Source: a virus. From it: a stretch of 45,510 nt of DNA. The notes under the pieces were generated by a model. It saw only the letters and a program-made list of their open reading frames with translations, was not told where the DNA came from and searched no databases. The DNA is taken from positions 1-45,510 of IMG/VR virus record IMGVR_UViG_3300017934_000064; one strand, written 5' to 3'. Of this stretch, positions 7,737-17,000 are shown one piece after another. Within the stretch, counting starts at the first letter, position 1. The number at the start of each line of letters is the position of its first letter. A program made the translations under genes and the position numbers.

Positions 7737-8842
7737 TGAAAAAGCCGATGCGCAAATTAATCTGTGTCCTCATCGCCTGCGCAGCGCTTGCCTATGGACG
7801 GCAGAACGGCGTCATCAACAATGGTGACCACATCGATACCTGCAACGATGGAGACTTCATCAAGTACGTTGCGGCCAGCAAATCTTTTCAGTGTGTAGCA
7901 CCGAGCATGAAATCCGGCATGGTCGTCTTCATTGACACAGGTTCTTGCCCTAGCGGCTGGACCGAAGTGGCGCAGGCTGGCAATTATCTTCTGCTGACGG
8001 TGGCAGCGAATGGCGATGCCGGAGGTACGGGCGGATCAAACAGCTACACTCCGGCTGGCACAGTGACGGCCCCGACTCTGAGCGGTTCAACAGCTTCTGA
8101 ATCCTCCCACACTCACTCAGTTACCAGCAATGTCGCGCAAAACGTATTCACCAACCCAACTATCGCTTGGCCCGCAGGCGTTCCAACAAATGCAAGCGGT
8201 GCGTTTAGCGAGGGCGCGATTTCATGGCCCGCCGGAGTACCGACTAATACAGGCGGGTCGTTTACCGAAGGGGCTATCAGTTGGCCAGCGAACGTACCAG
8301 CATTCAACGGCTCTAGCACAACAGTTCCGGCCTTGGGAGTCGGCACACTAGCTGCTCCGGCACACACGCATACGATTACGCAATCAGCATTTACGACAAC
8401 GAAGTTCACTACTAATAGTTCCGGTTCTGCGGCCCATACTGGTGGCGGTGTCGTAACGACCCCCTCGGGCGGGGCAAGCTCGACCACAATCACAGGGTCA
8501 ACTGCTACGGGAACACTTACCCCTCTCGGAACGGTCGCATGGCCGGTGAATCCGCCAACCATTGCGGCGGGTTCATTCACGCAGGCCACGATTAGCTGGC
8601 CCGCAGGCGTTCCGACAATCGGTGTCGGTTCCTTCACCCAGCCAACGATTTCTTGGCCGACGGGTGTCCCTACGGCAAGCGGCGGCTCAGTATCCCTGAC
8701 GAACAATGCAGTGACGAGCGGTACGGGAAGTGCACATTCTCATGGGGTAGGAACGCTAGTCGCTTCAGCCCCAGCATTCTCTGGTAGCGTAGCAACCTTG
8801 CAACCGACTTACTATAGGCTGATTGCGTGCAAGAAGAACTGA
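7736..8842 (+). CDS. Exported tail-collar-like protein with SWPAGVPT repeats
   Basis: 368 residues from ATG 7736, which overlaps the previous stop by one base (TAATG). An N-terminal signal peptide (MKKPMRKLICVLIACAALA) is followed at about 62-110 by a phage collar-like segment: GMVVFIDTGSCPSGWTEV, then GNYLLLTVAANGDAGGTGGS and an HTHSVT, as in tail-collar proteins where a ...CPSGW... strand is followed by GG and HTH. Residues about 144-315 contain six units ending in [AS]WPxxxPx separated by Gly/Ser/Thr-rich linkers, probably a repeated beta or fibre shaft. A second HTHT and a HSHG occur further on. The protein is likely a fibre that displays at a surface. A signal peptide on a tail-type protein is unusual. 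Confidence 0.6.
   Translation: MKKPMRKLICVLIACAALAYGRQNGVINNGDHIDTCNDGDFIKYVAASKSFQCVAPSMKSGMVVFIDTGSCPSGWTEVAQAGNYLLLTVAANGDAGGTGGSNSYTPAGTVTAPTLSGSTASESSHTHSVTSNVAQNVFTNPTIAWPAGVPTNASGAFSEGAISWPAGVPTNTGGSFTEGAISWPANVPAFNGSSTTVPALGVGTLAAPAHTHTITQSAFTTTKFTTNSSGSAAHTGGGVVTTPSGGASSTTITGSTATGTLTPLGTVAWPVNPPTIAAGSFTQATISWPAGVPTIGVGSFTQPTISWPTGVPTASGGSVSLTNNAVTSGTGSAHSHGVGTLVASAPAFSGSVATLQPTYYRLIACKKN
8165..8674 (+). repeat. Six SWPAGVPT-type coding repeats
   Basis: Inside the collar-like gene, six eight-residue units of the form [AS]WP[AVT][GN][VP]P[TA] recur in two clusters of three (8165 to about 8300 and about 8538-8674). Within a cluster they are spaced about 20 residues and joined by SFTEG/SFTQ-type linkers. 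DNA of the units is partly conserved. They look like a fibre-shaft repeat rather than a DNA regulatory repeat. Confidence 0.6.
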
Positions 8843-8843
8843 G

Positions 8844-8987
8844 CTAGCGCATGTTGAGGATGCGTGTCAGTGTCGGAGACCACGAAATGGCGCAGGTCAG
8901 AATGACGGTGAGCAGCGGGATGACGACTAGGGCGCCAAGGAAGAATTTCAAGTCGCGGGTCATGGGGCGATTCAGCGGGCGCAACAT
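8844..8987 (-). CDS. Possible antisense small membrane protein (47 aa)
   Basis: Read on the minus strand, the interval between two + strand genes encodes a 47-residue protein (or 39 residues from the second ATG at 8963). It has a Lys/Arg-containing start and one clear transmembrane helix, FFLGALVVIPLLTVILTCAI, then SWSPTLTRILNMR. Third codon positions are strongly G/C, like the true genes here, whereas the + strand reading of the same bases is unpersuasive and Met/Arg/Ser-rich. No good ribosome-binding site is visible, which lowers confidence. A small membrane protein such as a holin or toxin-like peptide is possible; the function is unknown. Confidence 0.4.
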   Translation of the reverse strand: MLRPLNRPMTRDLKFFLGALVVIPLLTVILTCAISWSPTLTRILNMR

Positions 8988-8988
8988 A

Positions 8989-10749
8989 ATGCGCAAGCGT
9001 AGCACAATCTGCGCCTTCGTCAAGCTCTCCGTGGTAACGCTGGTCCTGTTACTCGCCAGCGCCCAGCTATCGGTCGCTCAATCCCCGCTTGGTTTGGCTG
9101 ACGATCAAGCCAGCCATCCACCTCCGGCCACCGGCACCTACGCCTACAACACCTTCATTCCGACCAACACGCTGGGCTGGACTTATGTTGACCCCATCTT
9201 CGGCACGACTGTCGAGCGCGTGACCACCGACCACTACAATGATGACATCTACGCCAAGAACGGCTGGTGGAGTGCCGATGGCACGCGCTACCTGCACCGC
9301 TATTCTTCCTCCAACATGGAAGTCATCAACGTGGTCTCGAACACCATCGAGTACACCGGCATTGCCTGCGGCGATGTGCAGTGCGCTGACGCCTCTTTTG
9401 ATCCCGTTAACTCGAACGTGGTCTACACGCTGACCACCACCAAGATTGTGGCGTGGACGCTCACAGGTGGGAGCAGCCCGCCGCCCTCAGCGACATGGTT
9501 CACTCCTCCAAGCGGAGTCATTAAGACCTTGGGCGGCTCGATCAACTGGATGGATGCGGCAGGGGCGCACTTCGTGGTGCGCTATGGCAATGAGCCATCA
9601 GTACACTTGTACGACATTTCAGGTGGCAACCCCAGCGGTTCCGCTTACGCCAACCCGGTCGACGGCTCGCTCACCATTGACCAAGGGTCGTATGTTGGCA
9701 TCACGCCTGACGGCAAGTATCTGGTTGGCTGGGATCACGCCAGCCCGGGCCCTAACGCTTACGGCATGGGCGCGAGCTGGCCGATTGATTCGGTGGGCAA
9801 GAGTATCGGCTCGGAAACTAACTTCTGGACACTCTGTGGAGACCATGCCTCGTTTATCTCGCCCTCGGACGGACGTGACTATGCCGTAACGACTGATTGC
9901 GACTTCAACCCTGGTGTGTGGCGGGTTGATATTACGAACAATGCTGCGCCTTACCAGACGCCTGCCAATCAAACGAATGAGGCTGCGGTGTTGGCGCTGC
10001 CGAACAACAAGAAGCTGATCTCTACCTCATGGGCGCAGAACGGCGGGCACTTCACCACGGTTGCTACTGGCGTGCTCTCCAGTTGGGCATTTTTTGTCTC
10101 CGAAGACCCCTCCGACACATTCAACAGCGGCAGCGACAACGGCTCGGGATACATCACGCCTTGGGAAAAGTACAAGCAGCAGATTATCGGGGTGAACGTA
10201 GTCAGCGGGGCGAGAGTGCTGGTGGTTCAACATCGGTCGAGAGGTCTTAACCCAAGTTACTACTATCGCTATCCCAGAAACTCTGTCAGTTGGGGCGGGC
10301 AGCGGATCGCTTGGTCATCGGACTTCAACCAGAGCAGCCCGCAACCAGACATCTACGCCGTGTCTCTGCTGGCGTCCGGCGCTTCGCTCAGTCCATCGAG
10401 CCTGACATTCAGCATTCAGGTTGTAAACACAACTTCGGCTGCCCAAGCTGTGACACTGACCAACAACGGTAATGCAACTCTGAACATCAGCAGCATCGCT
10501 GTCACCGGGGATTTCGCGCAGACCAATAACTGCGGCGCTACGGTGGCAGTGAACGGCACCTGCGCTATCAACGTCACCTTCACGCCTACAGTGGCCGGAA
10601 CGCGCACAGGCACATTGACGGTCACTGATGACGCGCCGACCAGTCCGCAGACTGTTTCACTATCAGGGACGGGCAGCGCGGCTGACGTGCTTGCCGGAAC
10701 ACAATTGACGGCAGGTACAGCGATTAGCCCGGGTACAGTAATTAAATAG
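8989..10749 (+). CDS. Exported beta-propeller protein with C-terminal ASH (choice-of-anchor D) domain
   Basis: 586 residues from ATG 8989. This start gives an ideal signal peptide: MRKRS, hydrophobic core VVTLVLLLASAQL, cleavage near SVAQ. An ATG at 8851 would add 46 residues that look like antisense of the small ORF above. Residues about 35-470 show propeller-style units (GWWSADGTRYLHR, GITPDGKYLVGWD, RIAWSSDFNQ). The last 115 residues form an Ig-like ASH/choice-of-anchor-D domain: SPSSLTFSIQVV, then NNGNATLNISSI, CAINVTFTPTVAGTRTG and the terminal SLSGTGSA. Such domains abound in Acidobacteriota surface proteins, so this may be a gene taken from a host. It would act outside the cytoplasm, perhaps in adhesion or surface alteration. 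Confidence 0.6.
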   Translation: MRKRSTICAFVKLSVVTLVLLLASAQLSVAQSPLGLADDQASHPPPATGTYAYNTFIPTNTLGWTYVDPIFGTTVERVTTDHYNDDIYAKNGWWSADGTRYLHRYSSSNMEVINVVSNTIEYTGIACGDVQCADASFDPVNSNVVYTLTTTKIVAWTLTGGSSPPPSATWFTPPSGVIKTLGGSINWMDAAGAHFVVRYGNEPSVHLYDISGGNPSGSAYANPVDGSLTIDQGSYVGITPDGKYLVGWDHASPGPNAYGMGASWPIDSVGKSIGSETNFWTLCGDHASFISPSDGRDYAVTTDCDFNPGVWRVDITNNAAPYQTPANQTNEAAVLALPNNKKLISTSWAQNGGHFTTVATGVLSSWAFFVSEDPSDTFNSGSDNGSGYITPWEKYKQQIIGVNVVSGARVLVVQHRSRGLNPSYYYRYPRNSVSWGGQRIAWSSDFNQSSPQPDIYAVSLLASGASLSPSSLTFSIQVVNTTSAAQAVTLTNNGNATLNISSIAVTGDFAQTNNCGATVAVNGTCAINVTFTPTVAGTRTGTLTVTDDAPTSPQTVSLSGTGSAADVLAGTQLTAGTAISPGTVIK

Positions 10750-10793
10750 TCCAGCGTGGCGTAAACAGCATCATGTGCCGGATAGGCAGCATT

Positions 10794-10822
10794 TTGACGA
10801 TGCTGATACTGTAAACTACAAC
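10794..10822 (+). promoter_or_regulatory. Predicted sigma-70-type promoter, leaderless start
   Basis: TTGACG at 10794-10799, a 17-nt spacer and TACAAC at 10817-10822. The ATG of the next gene is at 10830, only 7 nt after the -10, so the transcript would begin at or next to the start codon. The -35 lies in the loop of a hairpin CAGCAT (10787-10792) / ATGCTG (10800-10805), which might bind a regulator. There is no ribosome-binding site in front of the gene, which agrees with leaderless translation. Confidence 0.45.
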
Positions 10823-10829
10823 TACCACA

Positions 10830-11531
10830 ATGGCCGTCCCCATCTCCAATCTAGTGCCGCAAGTCCAATCCCGGTTAGAGGAATTTGCTGGACCAACAGG
10901 GGACGGTGAGTTCTGGTCTATCCAGTGGGAACTGCGCACTGCGCTGATCGAGGCCATGAACGATTTGCTGCTGCTCATTGGTCGTCCGACGCAGACGGTC
11001 AATCTGCCGTTCAATCTCACGCCGAACACGGTCTGGCAAACGGTGCCTAAGGGCCTGTTGCTCATCACCGATATCTGGGGATGGGGTAGCCGACTACGCA
11101 AGTGTGATTTGCATTCGCTGGATTACGTCATGGCGAACTGGACACCCGAGTGGGAGAACGATACCGACCCGGCGGGGCCGACCAAGTGGGCACCGCTCGG
11201 GTTCAATATGTTCCTCGTACACCCCGCCACGTCTGTCCCGCAAACAGTCACGCTTACGGCCATCGCTTATCCGGTAACGGACACGTATCCTTACACGGGC
11301 GCGGAGACGATTCCATACCACGATGAATGCCTTGCCGCCCTCGAAGCCTATGCCGCACATTACTGTAGGCTCAAAGAGTCCGGCAGTGAGGCTCAGCAGT
11401 CGCTCCAACTCTACCGCGATTATCTTGCGGTCGCCGAGAGGCTCACCCAGATCGAAAGCCGCCGCGACCCGGTCATCTTCAGCAAGTCGTTCGGTGCCGC
11501 TGCCGGTCTGGATTCGCTTGTAAAACGCTGA
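10830..11531 (+). CDS. Head-to-tail adaptor-like protein (233 aa)
   Basis: Helical N-terminus (ISNLVPQVQSRLEEF, then ELRTALIEAMNDLLLLIGRP), a central beta part with several Trp, and C-terminal helices (ECLAALEAYAAHYCRLKESG, then QQSLQLYRDYLAVAERLTQI). This layout, a four-helix bundle with a beta insertion and a long C-terminal tail, is that of podovirus adaptor proteins that ring the portal. It follows the exported-protein cluster and is preceded by its own predicted promoter. It would help attach the tail to the head. The call is by architecture and context. Confidence 0.5.
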   Translation: MAVPISNLVPQVQSRLEEFAGPTGDGEFWSIQWELRTALIEAMNDLLLLIGRPTQTVNLPFNLTPNTVWQTVPKGLLLITDIWGWGSRLRKCDLHSLDYVMANWTPEWENDTDPAGPTKWAPLGFNMFLVHPATSVPQTVTLTAIAYPVTDTYPYTGAETIPYHDECLAALEAYAAHYCRLKESGSEAQQSLQLYRDYLAVAERLTQIESRRDPVIFSKSFGAAAGLDSLVKR

Positions 11532-11588
11532 CCTTTGCGGGTATGCTTGTCCCGTTCAACGACGGAAAGGGTAGAAAGGCGGTTCACG

Positions 11589-11972
11589 GTGGCTACCATC
11601 CAAATCAACGACAACACGATGGACTTGCGGCAATACAAAGGCGCGGTTGAGCCCTGCAAATACTGTCGCCCGGAGGAGACCATCCTTGGTCGCGCCTGCC
11701 AGTGGTGTATGTCACAGGGATATCTGGCGGCGTGCCTCAACTGCAAAGGAACCGGCAAAGTGACGGCGGGCGCAGTCTGGGACGGCGGGAGGTCGCAGCA
11801 CACCAGCACTTGCCATCCATGCAGCGGCAAGGGATTCTTTCCGGCCCGTGAGCGTGACTACTTGGCGCAACAGCAACCCGCACCGTCCATCTCCTCACCG
11901 GTTGAGCCCCCGCCGCTGCCCAAGGTGGTGCGGCCGATGCGGGAGTTGCACATCAATCGGCATACGGGCTAG
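11589..11972 (+). CDS. DnaJ-type CxxCxGxG zinc-finger protein
   Basis: 127 residues from GTG at 11589, preceded by GAAAGG at about 11574-11579; the upstream TTG at 11535 has no such site. Eight Cys form the pattern of DnaJ zinc-finger repeats: CKYC and CQWC in the first half, then CLNCKGTGK and CHPCSGKGF, the last two matching CxxCxGxG. The C-terminus is Pro-rich. Such fingers bind unfolded protein in DnaJ, but no J-domain is present, so it is a free zinc-binding protein, perhaps an assembly helper or RNA/DNA binder. It lies between two adaptor-like genes. Confidence 0.6.
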   Translation: MATIQINDNTMDLRQYKGAVEPCKYCRPEETILGRACQWCMSQGYLAACLNCKGTGKVTAGAVWDGGRSQHTSTCHPCSGKGFFPARERDYLAQQQPAPSISSPVEPPPLPKVVRPMRELHINRHTG

Positions 11973-11995
11973 ACGGCTGACAGGAGACGGCGAGG

Positions 11996-13144
11996 ATGGC
12001 CAATCCCGGCGCTGGCTACAGAACTGTCGGAAGCCTTGCCATCGAAATCTCCTTTCATCTTTTGCAGCCTCTAGTGGTCACGTCGCTGACTCAAGCTATC
12101 TCCTCCGGCTCGAACGTCGCCGCCCCCGTTGTCTCTACGCTCAATATGTATGCCGGGGCCTTGTTGCTGGTTGACCCCGGCGCTAACCAGGAGGTGGTCA
12201 CCGTCATTTCGCTCGGGGTCGGTGGTTCGCCTCCCACCCCGTCCGCATTTTATGCTAACTTCTCGCTCCCTCACAGTTTCGGTGCCCAGGTCATCGCTGC
12301 CACCTTTCCGTTGCAGGCCGCTACCGATGCTCTGTATACTCAGGCCGAGGTCTTGCAATACATAGCCCGCGCGCAGAACCAGTTCCTCATGGACTGCCCC
12401 TGCGTCTACCAGTTGACCGAGCAGAACGTCGCCTACGCACAGATCATTCAGCTCTCCCCGCTCAATATGGTCGAGATAGAACGTATCGCTTCGTCGGCGC
12501 CAAACACAGCTCTCACGTCGCTCACCCGCAGCGGCAATGTGGTCTCGGCTGTCAGCGTCTCGCCGCACGGTCTCGTGGCGGGCCAGAAGTTCTCCGTGTT
12601 CGGGGCCAGCGATGTCAGTTTCAGTGGGGCATTCTCGGTGGGCACCGTAATCGGCTTGAACACGTGGACGTATGCGCAGGTGGGCACCAATGCCTCCGCG
12701 ACGGGCGGCAACGCTGGGTTGTGGTCACGACTATATGAGTTGACGCAGGAGGAGTTGTCGGCGCAGAACCCGACATGGCGGTCGCAGCACATCACGCATC
12801 TGTCCAGTTTTTATGAAGACCGTACAGGATCGTACAGTTTTGGGGTAAACGGTATACCCGCTTCGACGTTTCCGGTAGAGATATTGGCCTCAATTCGTGA
12901 TAGCGACACACTAGCTTTAACCGACGGTTTCTTAGTACCAGATGTCTGCCTCCACGGGGTGAAATACAAGGCTTTGGAATTTTGTTTTTTGAAGGAAGGT
13001 GAAATGCGCGATCCTTTGCGTGCGAGCTATTGCAATATGAGGTACCAGCGTTTAGTGCTCGCTGTTCGCAGATGGATGGAGGGGATGGGGATCATAGTTG
13101 ATACCGTCGGTTTAAGCCAGTTAGCAAGCGAGAGGCGCAGATGA
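11996..13144 (+). CDS. Adaptor/neck-like virion protein with two shared beta modules
   Basis: 382 residues, ribosome-binding site CAGGAGA at 11979-11985. Residues about 27-101 form a beta module (TSLTQAISS, then LLLVDPGANQEVVTVI and PHSFGAQV) that resembles the nozzle-like protein at 15888-16110. Residues about 120-160 are helical (YTQAEVLQYIARAQNQFLMD). Residues about 178-243 form a second beta module (RSGNVVSAVS, then FGASDVSFSGAFSVG and NASATGGN) that recurs in the fibre-like protein at 18855. The C-terminus is helical, ending in LAVRRWMEGMG. Modules inserted in a helical frame suit a neck or adaptor protein that contacts several tail parts. No enzyme motif. Confidence 0.5.
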   Translation: MANPGAGYRTVGSLAIEISFHLLQPLVVTSLTQAISSGSNVAAPVVSTLNMYAGALLLVDPGANQEVVTVISLGVGGSPPTPSAFYANFSLPHSFGAQVIAATFPLQAATDALYTQAEVLQYIARAQNQFLMDCPCVYQLTEQNVAYAQIIQLSPLNMVEIERIASSAPNTALTSLTRSGNVVSAVSVSPHGLVAGQKFSVFGASDVSFSGAFSVGTVIGLNTWTYAQVGTNASATGGNAGLWSRLYELTQEELSAQNPTWRSQHITHLSSFYEDRTGSYSFGVNGIPASTFPVEILASIRDSDTLALTDGFLVPDVCLHGVKYKALEFCFLKEGEMRDPLRASYCNMRYQRLVLAVRRWMEGMGIIVDTVGLSQLASERRR

Positions 13145-13146
13145 GC

Positions 13147-13941
13147 TTAGCCGTTAGGGAAGTTCAGAACGGCGAAGTCTCCGCGCAATCTACGGGCTTC
13201 GCAGTCGTATGCGAGTGCTGCTTCCTTAGAGGTATCGAATGTGCCGAGATAGCGGTTCCTCCCGTCATTTTGTATTTGAGCGAAAAACCTGCCGCTGGCG
13301 AGCTTGCACACTCCGATAAACCCTGTGGTGTTGTCACTTCTTTTTTTAGTGTTGGCGGCGCTCTGTTTTGGGGTAGCCGTGCGCAGGTTGCTTTCGCGGT
13401 TATCCAAACCGTTGCCGTTTCGATGATCTCCCTGCTTAGGGCTTCGCAGCAACCCCAGAATCATTCTATGCATACGGACGGTGCGTTTGAGTTTTGCTAT
13501 ATAAGCGACAGCGTAGAACCGATGGTCTGGCCCAGACCAGTGGAGATGCCATGGAAACTTCATAAGCCATATGTAGTTGCGTGCGTCTACGATGGCGTAG
13601 TAGCCTCGTGTCAAAGGTATCTTTCTACAAGGCTCTCCTTCCAGATAGAAAATCTTGTTCAAGATAGGTGGGCGTTTCTCTATCCGTCGGCAGTTCCTGC
13701 ACTTTATAGATTCTTTTTTCTTCCAGTTACCACACTGCGAGCAAGCGTCGAAGCCGTAAGGATGGTCAGTTTTTATCGTCTTAAAGTGACATTCTCGACA
13801 CCTCTTGGCCTTCATCACTTTCCAATTACCGCAGCGGCAGAGTGTGTACATCTCTGGATGTCTGAGATTGGGCTGGGTGTGGGACTTCTTGGTAGAATGC
13901 TCTCGCGGCGACTTCGCAACCTGTTTCAGCAGGTGCTTCAT
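13147..13941 (-). CDS. HNH-AP2 homing endonuclease on the minus strand
   Basis: 264 residues from the ATG at 13941, chosen because GAGGAG lies just upstream on the minus strand (13948-13953). The N-terminal part holds three Cys-pair zinc modules (CRCG...CREC, CSQCG, CRNC). The centre has HNH features: [12 protein letters not shown], then [20 protein letters not shown]. The C-terminus is an AP2 DNA-binding domain ([18 protein letters not shown], ending in [16 protein letters not shown]). It closely resembles the enzyme at 33198. A TATAAT on the minus strand near 13989-13994 may drive it. It is transcribed against all neighbours, so it probably has its own promoter. Its stop lies 3 nt from the end of the adaptor-like gene. 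Confidence 0.85.
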   Translation of the reverse strand: MKHLLKQVAKSPREHSTKKSHTQPNLRHPEMYTLCRCGNWKVMKAKRCRECHFKTIKTDHPYGFDACSQCGNWKKKESIKCRNCRRIEKRPPILNKIFYLEGEPCRKIPLTRGYYAIVDARNYIWLMKFPWHLHWSGPDHRFYAVAYIAKLKRTVRMHRMILGLLRSPKQGDHRNGNGLDNRESNLRTATPKQSAANTKKRSDNTTGFIGVCKLASGRFFAQIQNDGRNRYLGTFDTSKEAALAYDCEARRLRGDFAVLNFPNG

Positions 13942-14020
13942 GGCAGTCTCCTCTGTCAGAAGCGACGCGGGGTCGCCTCTTGTCCTATTATAGCGCAGTT
14001 GATGGGCAGCGGGAGGGCGC

Positions 14021-17000
14021 GTGGCTGATACCAAGTACCGAGCGTTCCCTTTCATCTTCGCCTCCAAGGGCCTGATCGCCCGTCATGCTCTTGATCGCCC
14101 GCCCAACGATTCTTTTTTCCTCAATATGCTCGGTTGTTACGAGCGTGCGGAAAATGCGGTCAGCACCCGCTATGGCTCCGTAATAATTAATAGGGACAGT
14201 CTCGGCGTGGGCGTCAGCAACTACCTGTTCACCGCCCCACCGGTCACGCTCGCCCGTCTCAAGAACTCATCCGGTACCTTCCGTTACGCTGGTCTCTCCG
14301 ACGGCTCGCTCTGGCGACGGGCAGGGGACACGCAAGGCCCTTACTCCAGCATCCTCGCTGCCACGGGTTCTCCTCCCGTCTATCCGCTCTCTGGTCAGCC
14401 CTTTTCCGCGCTGGTCAATACCTGCTTTGCCTCCGCCGCGCCGTGGCTGTTTATCTATGACCGCAAGGCCATGTATAAGGACAATGGCACGGGCACGCCC
14501 TCCCAAATCGGTATCTCGCCACCGGCTCGACCTGCGACTACCCAAGCCTACGCGCCTAGAATTCAGCTATTGGAAGTGTTCAGTAATTCCGCGGGCTATA
14601 CGGTCACCGGCGGGTTGACGGTTGCCGCGCTGGAGAATGCCTTCACTTCCGCGGGGATATCCGGTAGCTCTCAGTTAGGAGGTAACTACGAGCGCTATAC
14701 CGGTTCCGATGCAGGCGTACCCAATCATTGGTGGGAGCCCCTCAACGGTATGGTCGGCGCCAGTGTACAACTCCCTGATGGCGCTTGGCGCGTGAAGTTC
14801 GCAAGTTTTTTGACAGGTGTCGTAGCGGGCGCTCAGACGGGCACGTTTGACGTATTATCGCTCAACAATTCCTATGCTGCGGCAGACCATTTCCAGTTTC
14901 CCGACGTACGCACGACCGTTGCCTCCAACTCGATCGGTACCATCGGCAAGACCTTCGCTTCTCCGCTCGACCTTAGCGCCTATGAGACGGCTGACCTGTT
15001 CGTGCTGGCCGTCAAGGTGGCGTCCCCGGCGAATGTGCAGGAAATCCGCATCCAGTTCGATATCAACAACAGCGGCTACACCACCAGCTATTACACGAAG
15101 ATGCTCATCCCGGCCAGCTATCAGGCTTATCTGAACAATCCGCAGGTCAGCAGCAGCGTCGCCTCCTTGGCCAGTGCGCTATTCCAACAGGCGGTCATAG
15201 CGTCTGGCGACGTGGCAGTGGTACAGGGCGGGGTGGATACCAGCGCCAGTGGCGGCGCTGGGGGACTTGACCCGGCGCAACTCACGACCGGTCTGGGTTC
15301 ATGGTCGGTCATCTACATCCAGAAGGGCGACTTTCTACCCGTCGGTAACGCGGGCCAGACTGGTCTGGACTGGTCGGCGATTACGGGCTGGCAAATTCAG
15401 GTCACGACCACTACGGGCGGCTCCAGCGATGTATCCTTCAACTCGTTTTACGTACAGGGCGGCAGTGTCGCCGGGTCGCCGCCTGTGCCTGCCAGCGGGC
15501 CATCGAGTTTCGGCGGCGTCGGGTACGATCTGCGCTATACCTATTACAATGCCAACACCGGTACGGAATCCAACGCCTGTCCGCCGCAGGTGTTCTCCGT
15601 CACGCCGACCAATCCGGGCGGCACGTCCACGCTCATCGTATTGCGTCAGGCCATCAACGCCACTGGCCAATATTCAGCCGACCCGCAGGTCACGCACGTC
15701 CGCGTCTACGTCCGTGGCGGCTTGTTCGGTACCAACTGGTTTTACGCCGACCAGTTCGCCAACGTCACGGGTAGCGGCACATTCAGCTACAAATACACGC
15801 TGCCCGATACGGCACTGGAGCAGGGGAACGTCCTCAACTTGGCCAATGACGTACCCGTGACCTCGACACTGACCAATCCCATCACCACTTCTCTGACGCA
15901 AGCGCTTTCCCCTTCGCCTACCTATACGAACACGCCCTCCTTGGTGCATGTCATAGTGGCTGATGGGACTGCGGTGTTTGTGCCCTATCAGGTCGTTTTC
16001 ATCGGTACGCCAGACAACCTAGAAGAGGTTGTAGTCACCACTGGCGGTAATGCCAACTTTAATGCTTGGATTCAGGCTCCCCACAACGCTGGTGAACCCG
16101 TCTATTCCTACGCCAAGCCCGCACAACCCCTTTATCTTGCCGCTCAAGCCTATAGACAGACTTGGCTGGCAGGCGACCCGGCCAATCCCCACTATCTCTA
16201 CTACACTAATCCTGGGTATCCGGAGAACTGCGCGCCGCAGAACTACATTCCGGTAGGTACCGCCGCTAATCCGATTGTCATGGTGGTGAATACGCGCGGG
16301 GTGTTGTTTGTGTCTACGCTATCCAACACCTGGTATCAGATATTCCCCGGCACGCCGCCGTACGCGCAATCCACGGGTTCGGCGCACGGTGCCGCCGCCA
16401 GTTTCGGTTGGGCATTGGGCGAGAACGCCATCCTCTATCAGGCGTCGGACGGTATAAGAGAGTGGCACGGCACTGACGGCCCTTATCTTTCGCTCATCAT
16501 CGAGTGGCTGTACCGCATGAATCCGTTGACGCCGGTGACACTGGTCGACCTGACCAAACTGTCATCGGTGCTGGCGGCCTTCAAGAACAACACCGCCTAT
16601 TTCGTCTACACGGGCATCGACGGCAAGGCCCATCGACTGCTTTACCACACGCTCTATTGCGTACCGGAAGAGGCAGAAGCCCTGACTAGAGATGGGTGGA
16701 AGCGCCATAGCGAACTTTTGGAGGGAGAGGAGATACTAGCCTATGATGCTGAGTCCACGAGTTGTAAGTGGACGCCAACGGAGCGCATCAATGTATTTCC
16801 CTATGAGGGTGAAGTTTTTTCTTGGTCTGGCGGTAAAAATCGAAAGAAGTTCAACGTCGAGTGTACGCCTAGTCATACGTGGATTCATCGTTGCGATAAC
16901 CAGCGCGGTGGTAATCCAGAGCGTATGCGGCCAACTTACGAGATACACGCCTCGGGGGAAATACGACTGACTGCCCGTTTGGACGACGAGGAAAATCGCA

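Noticed and set aside
8851-8988. 46-residue N-terminal extension of the propeller/ASH protein
   Set aside because: It would bury the signal peptide, and its residues look like antisense of the small membrane frame on the other strand.
13141-14028. 295-codon + strand frame
   Set aside because: Opposite the well-supported HNH-AP2 gene; the + reading has no motif.
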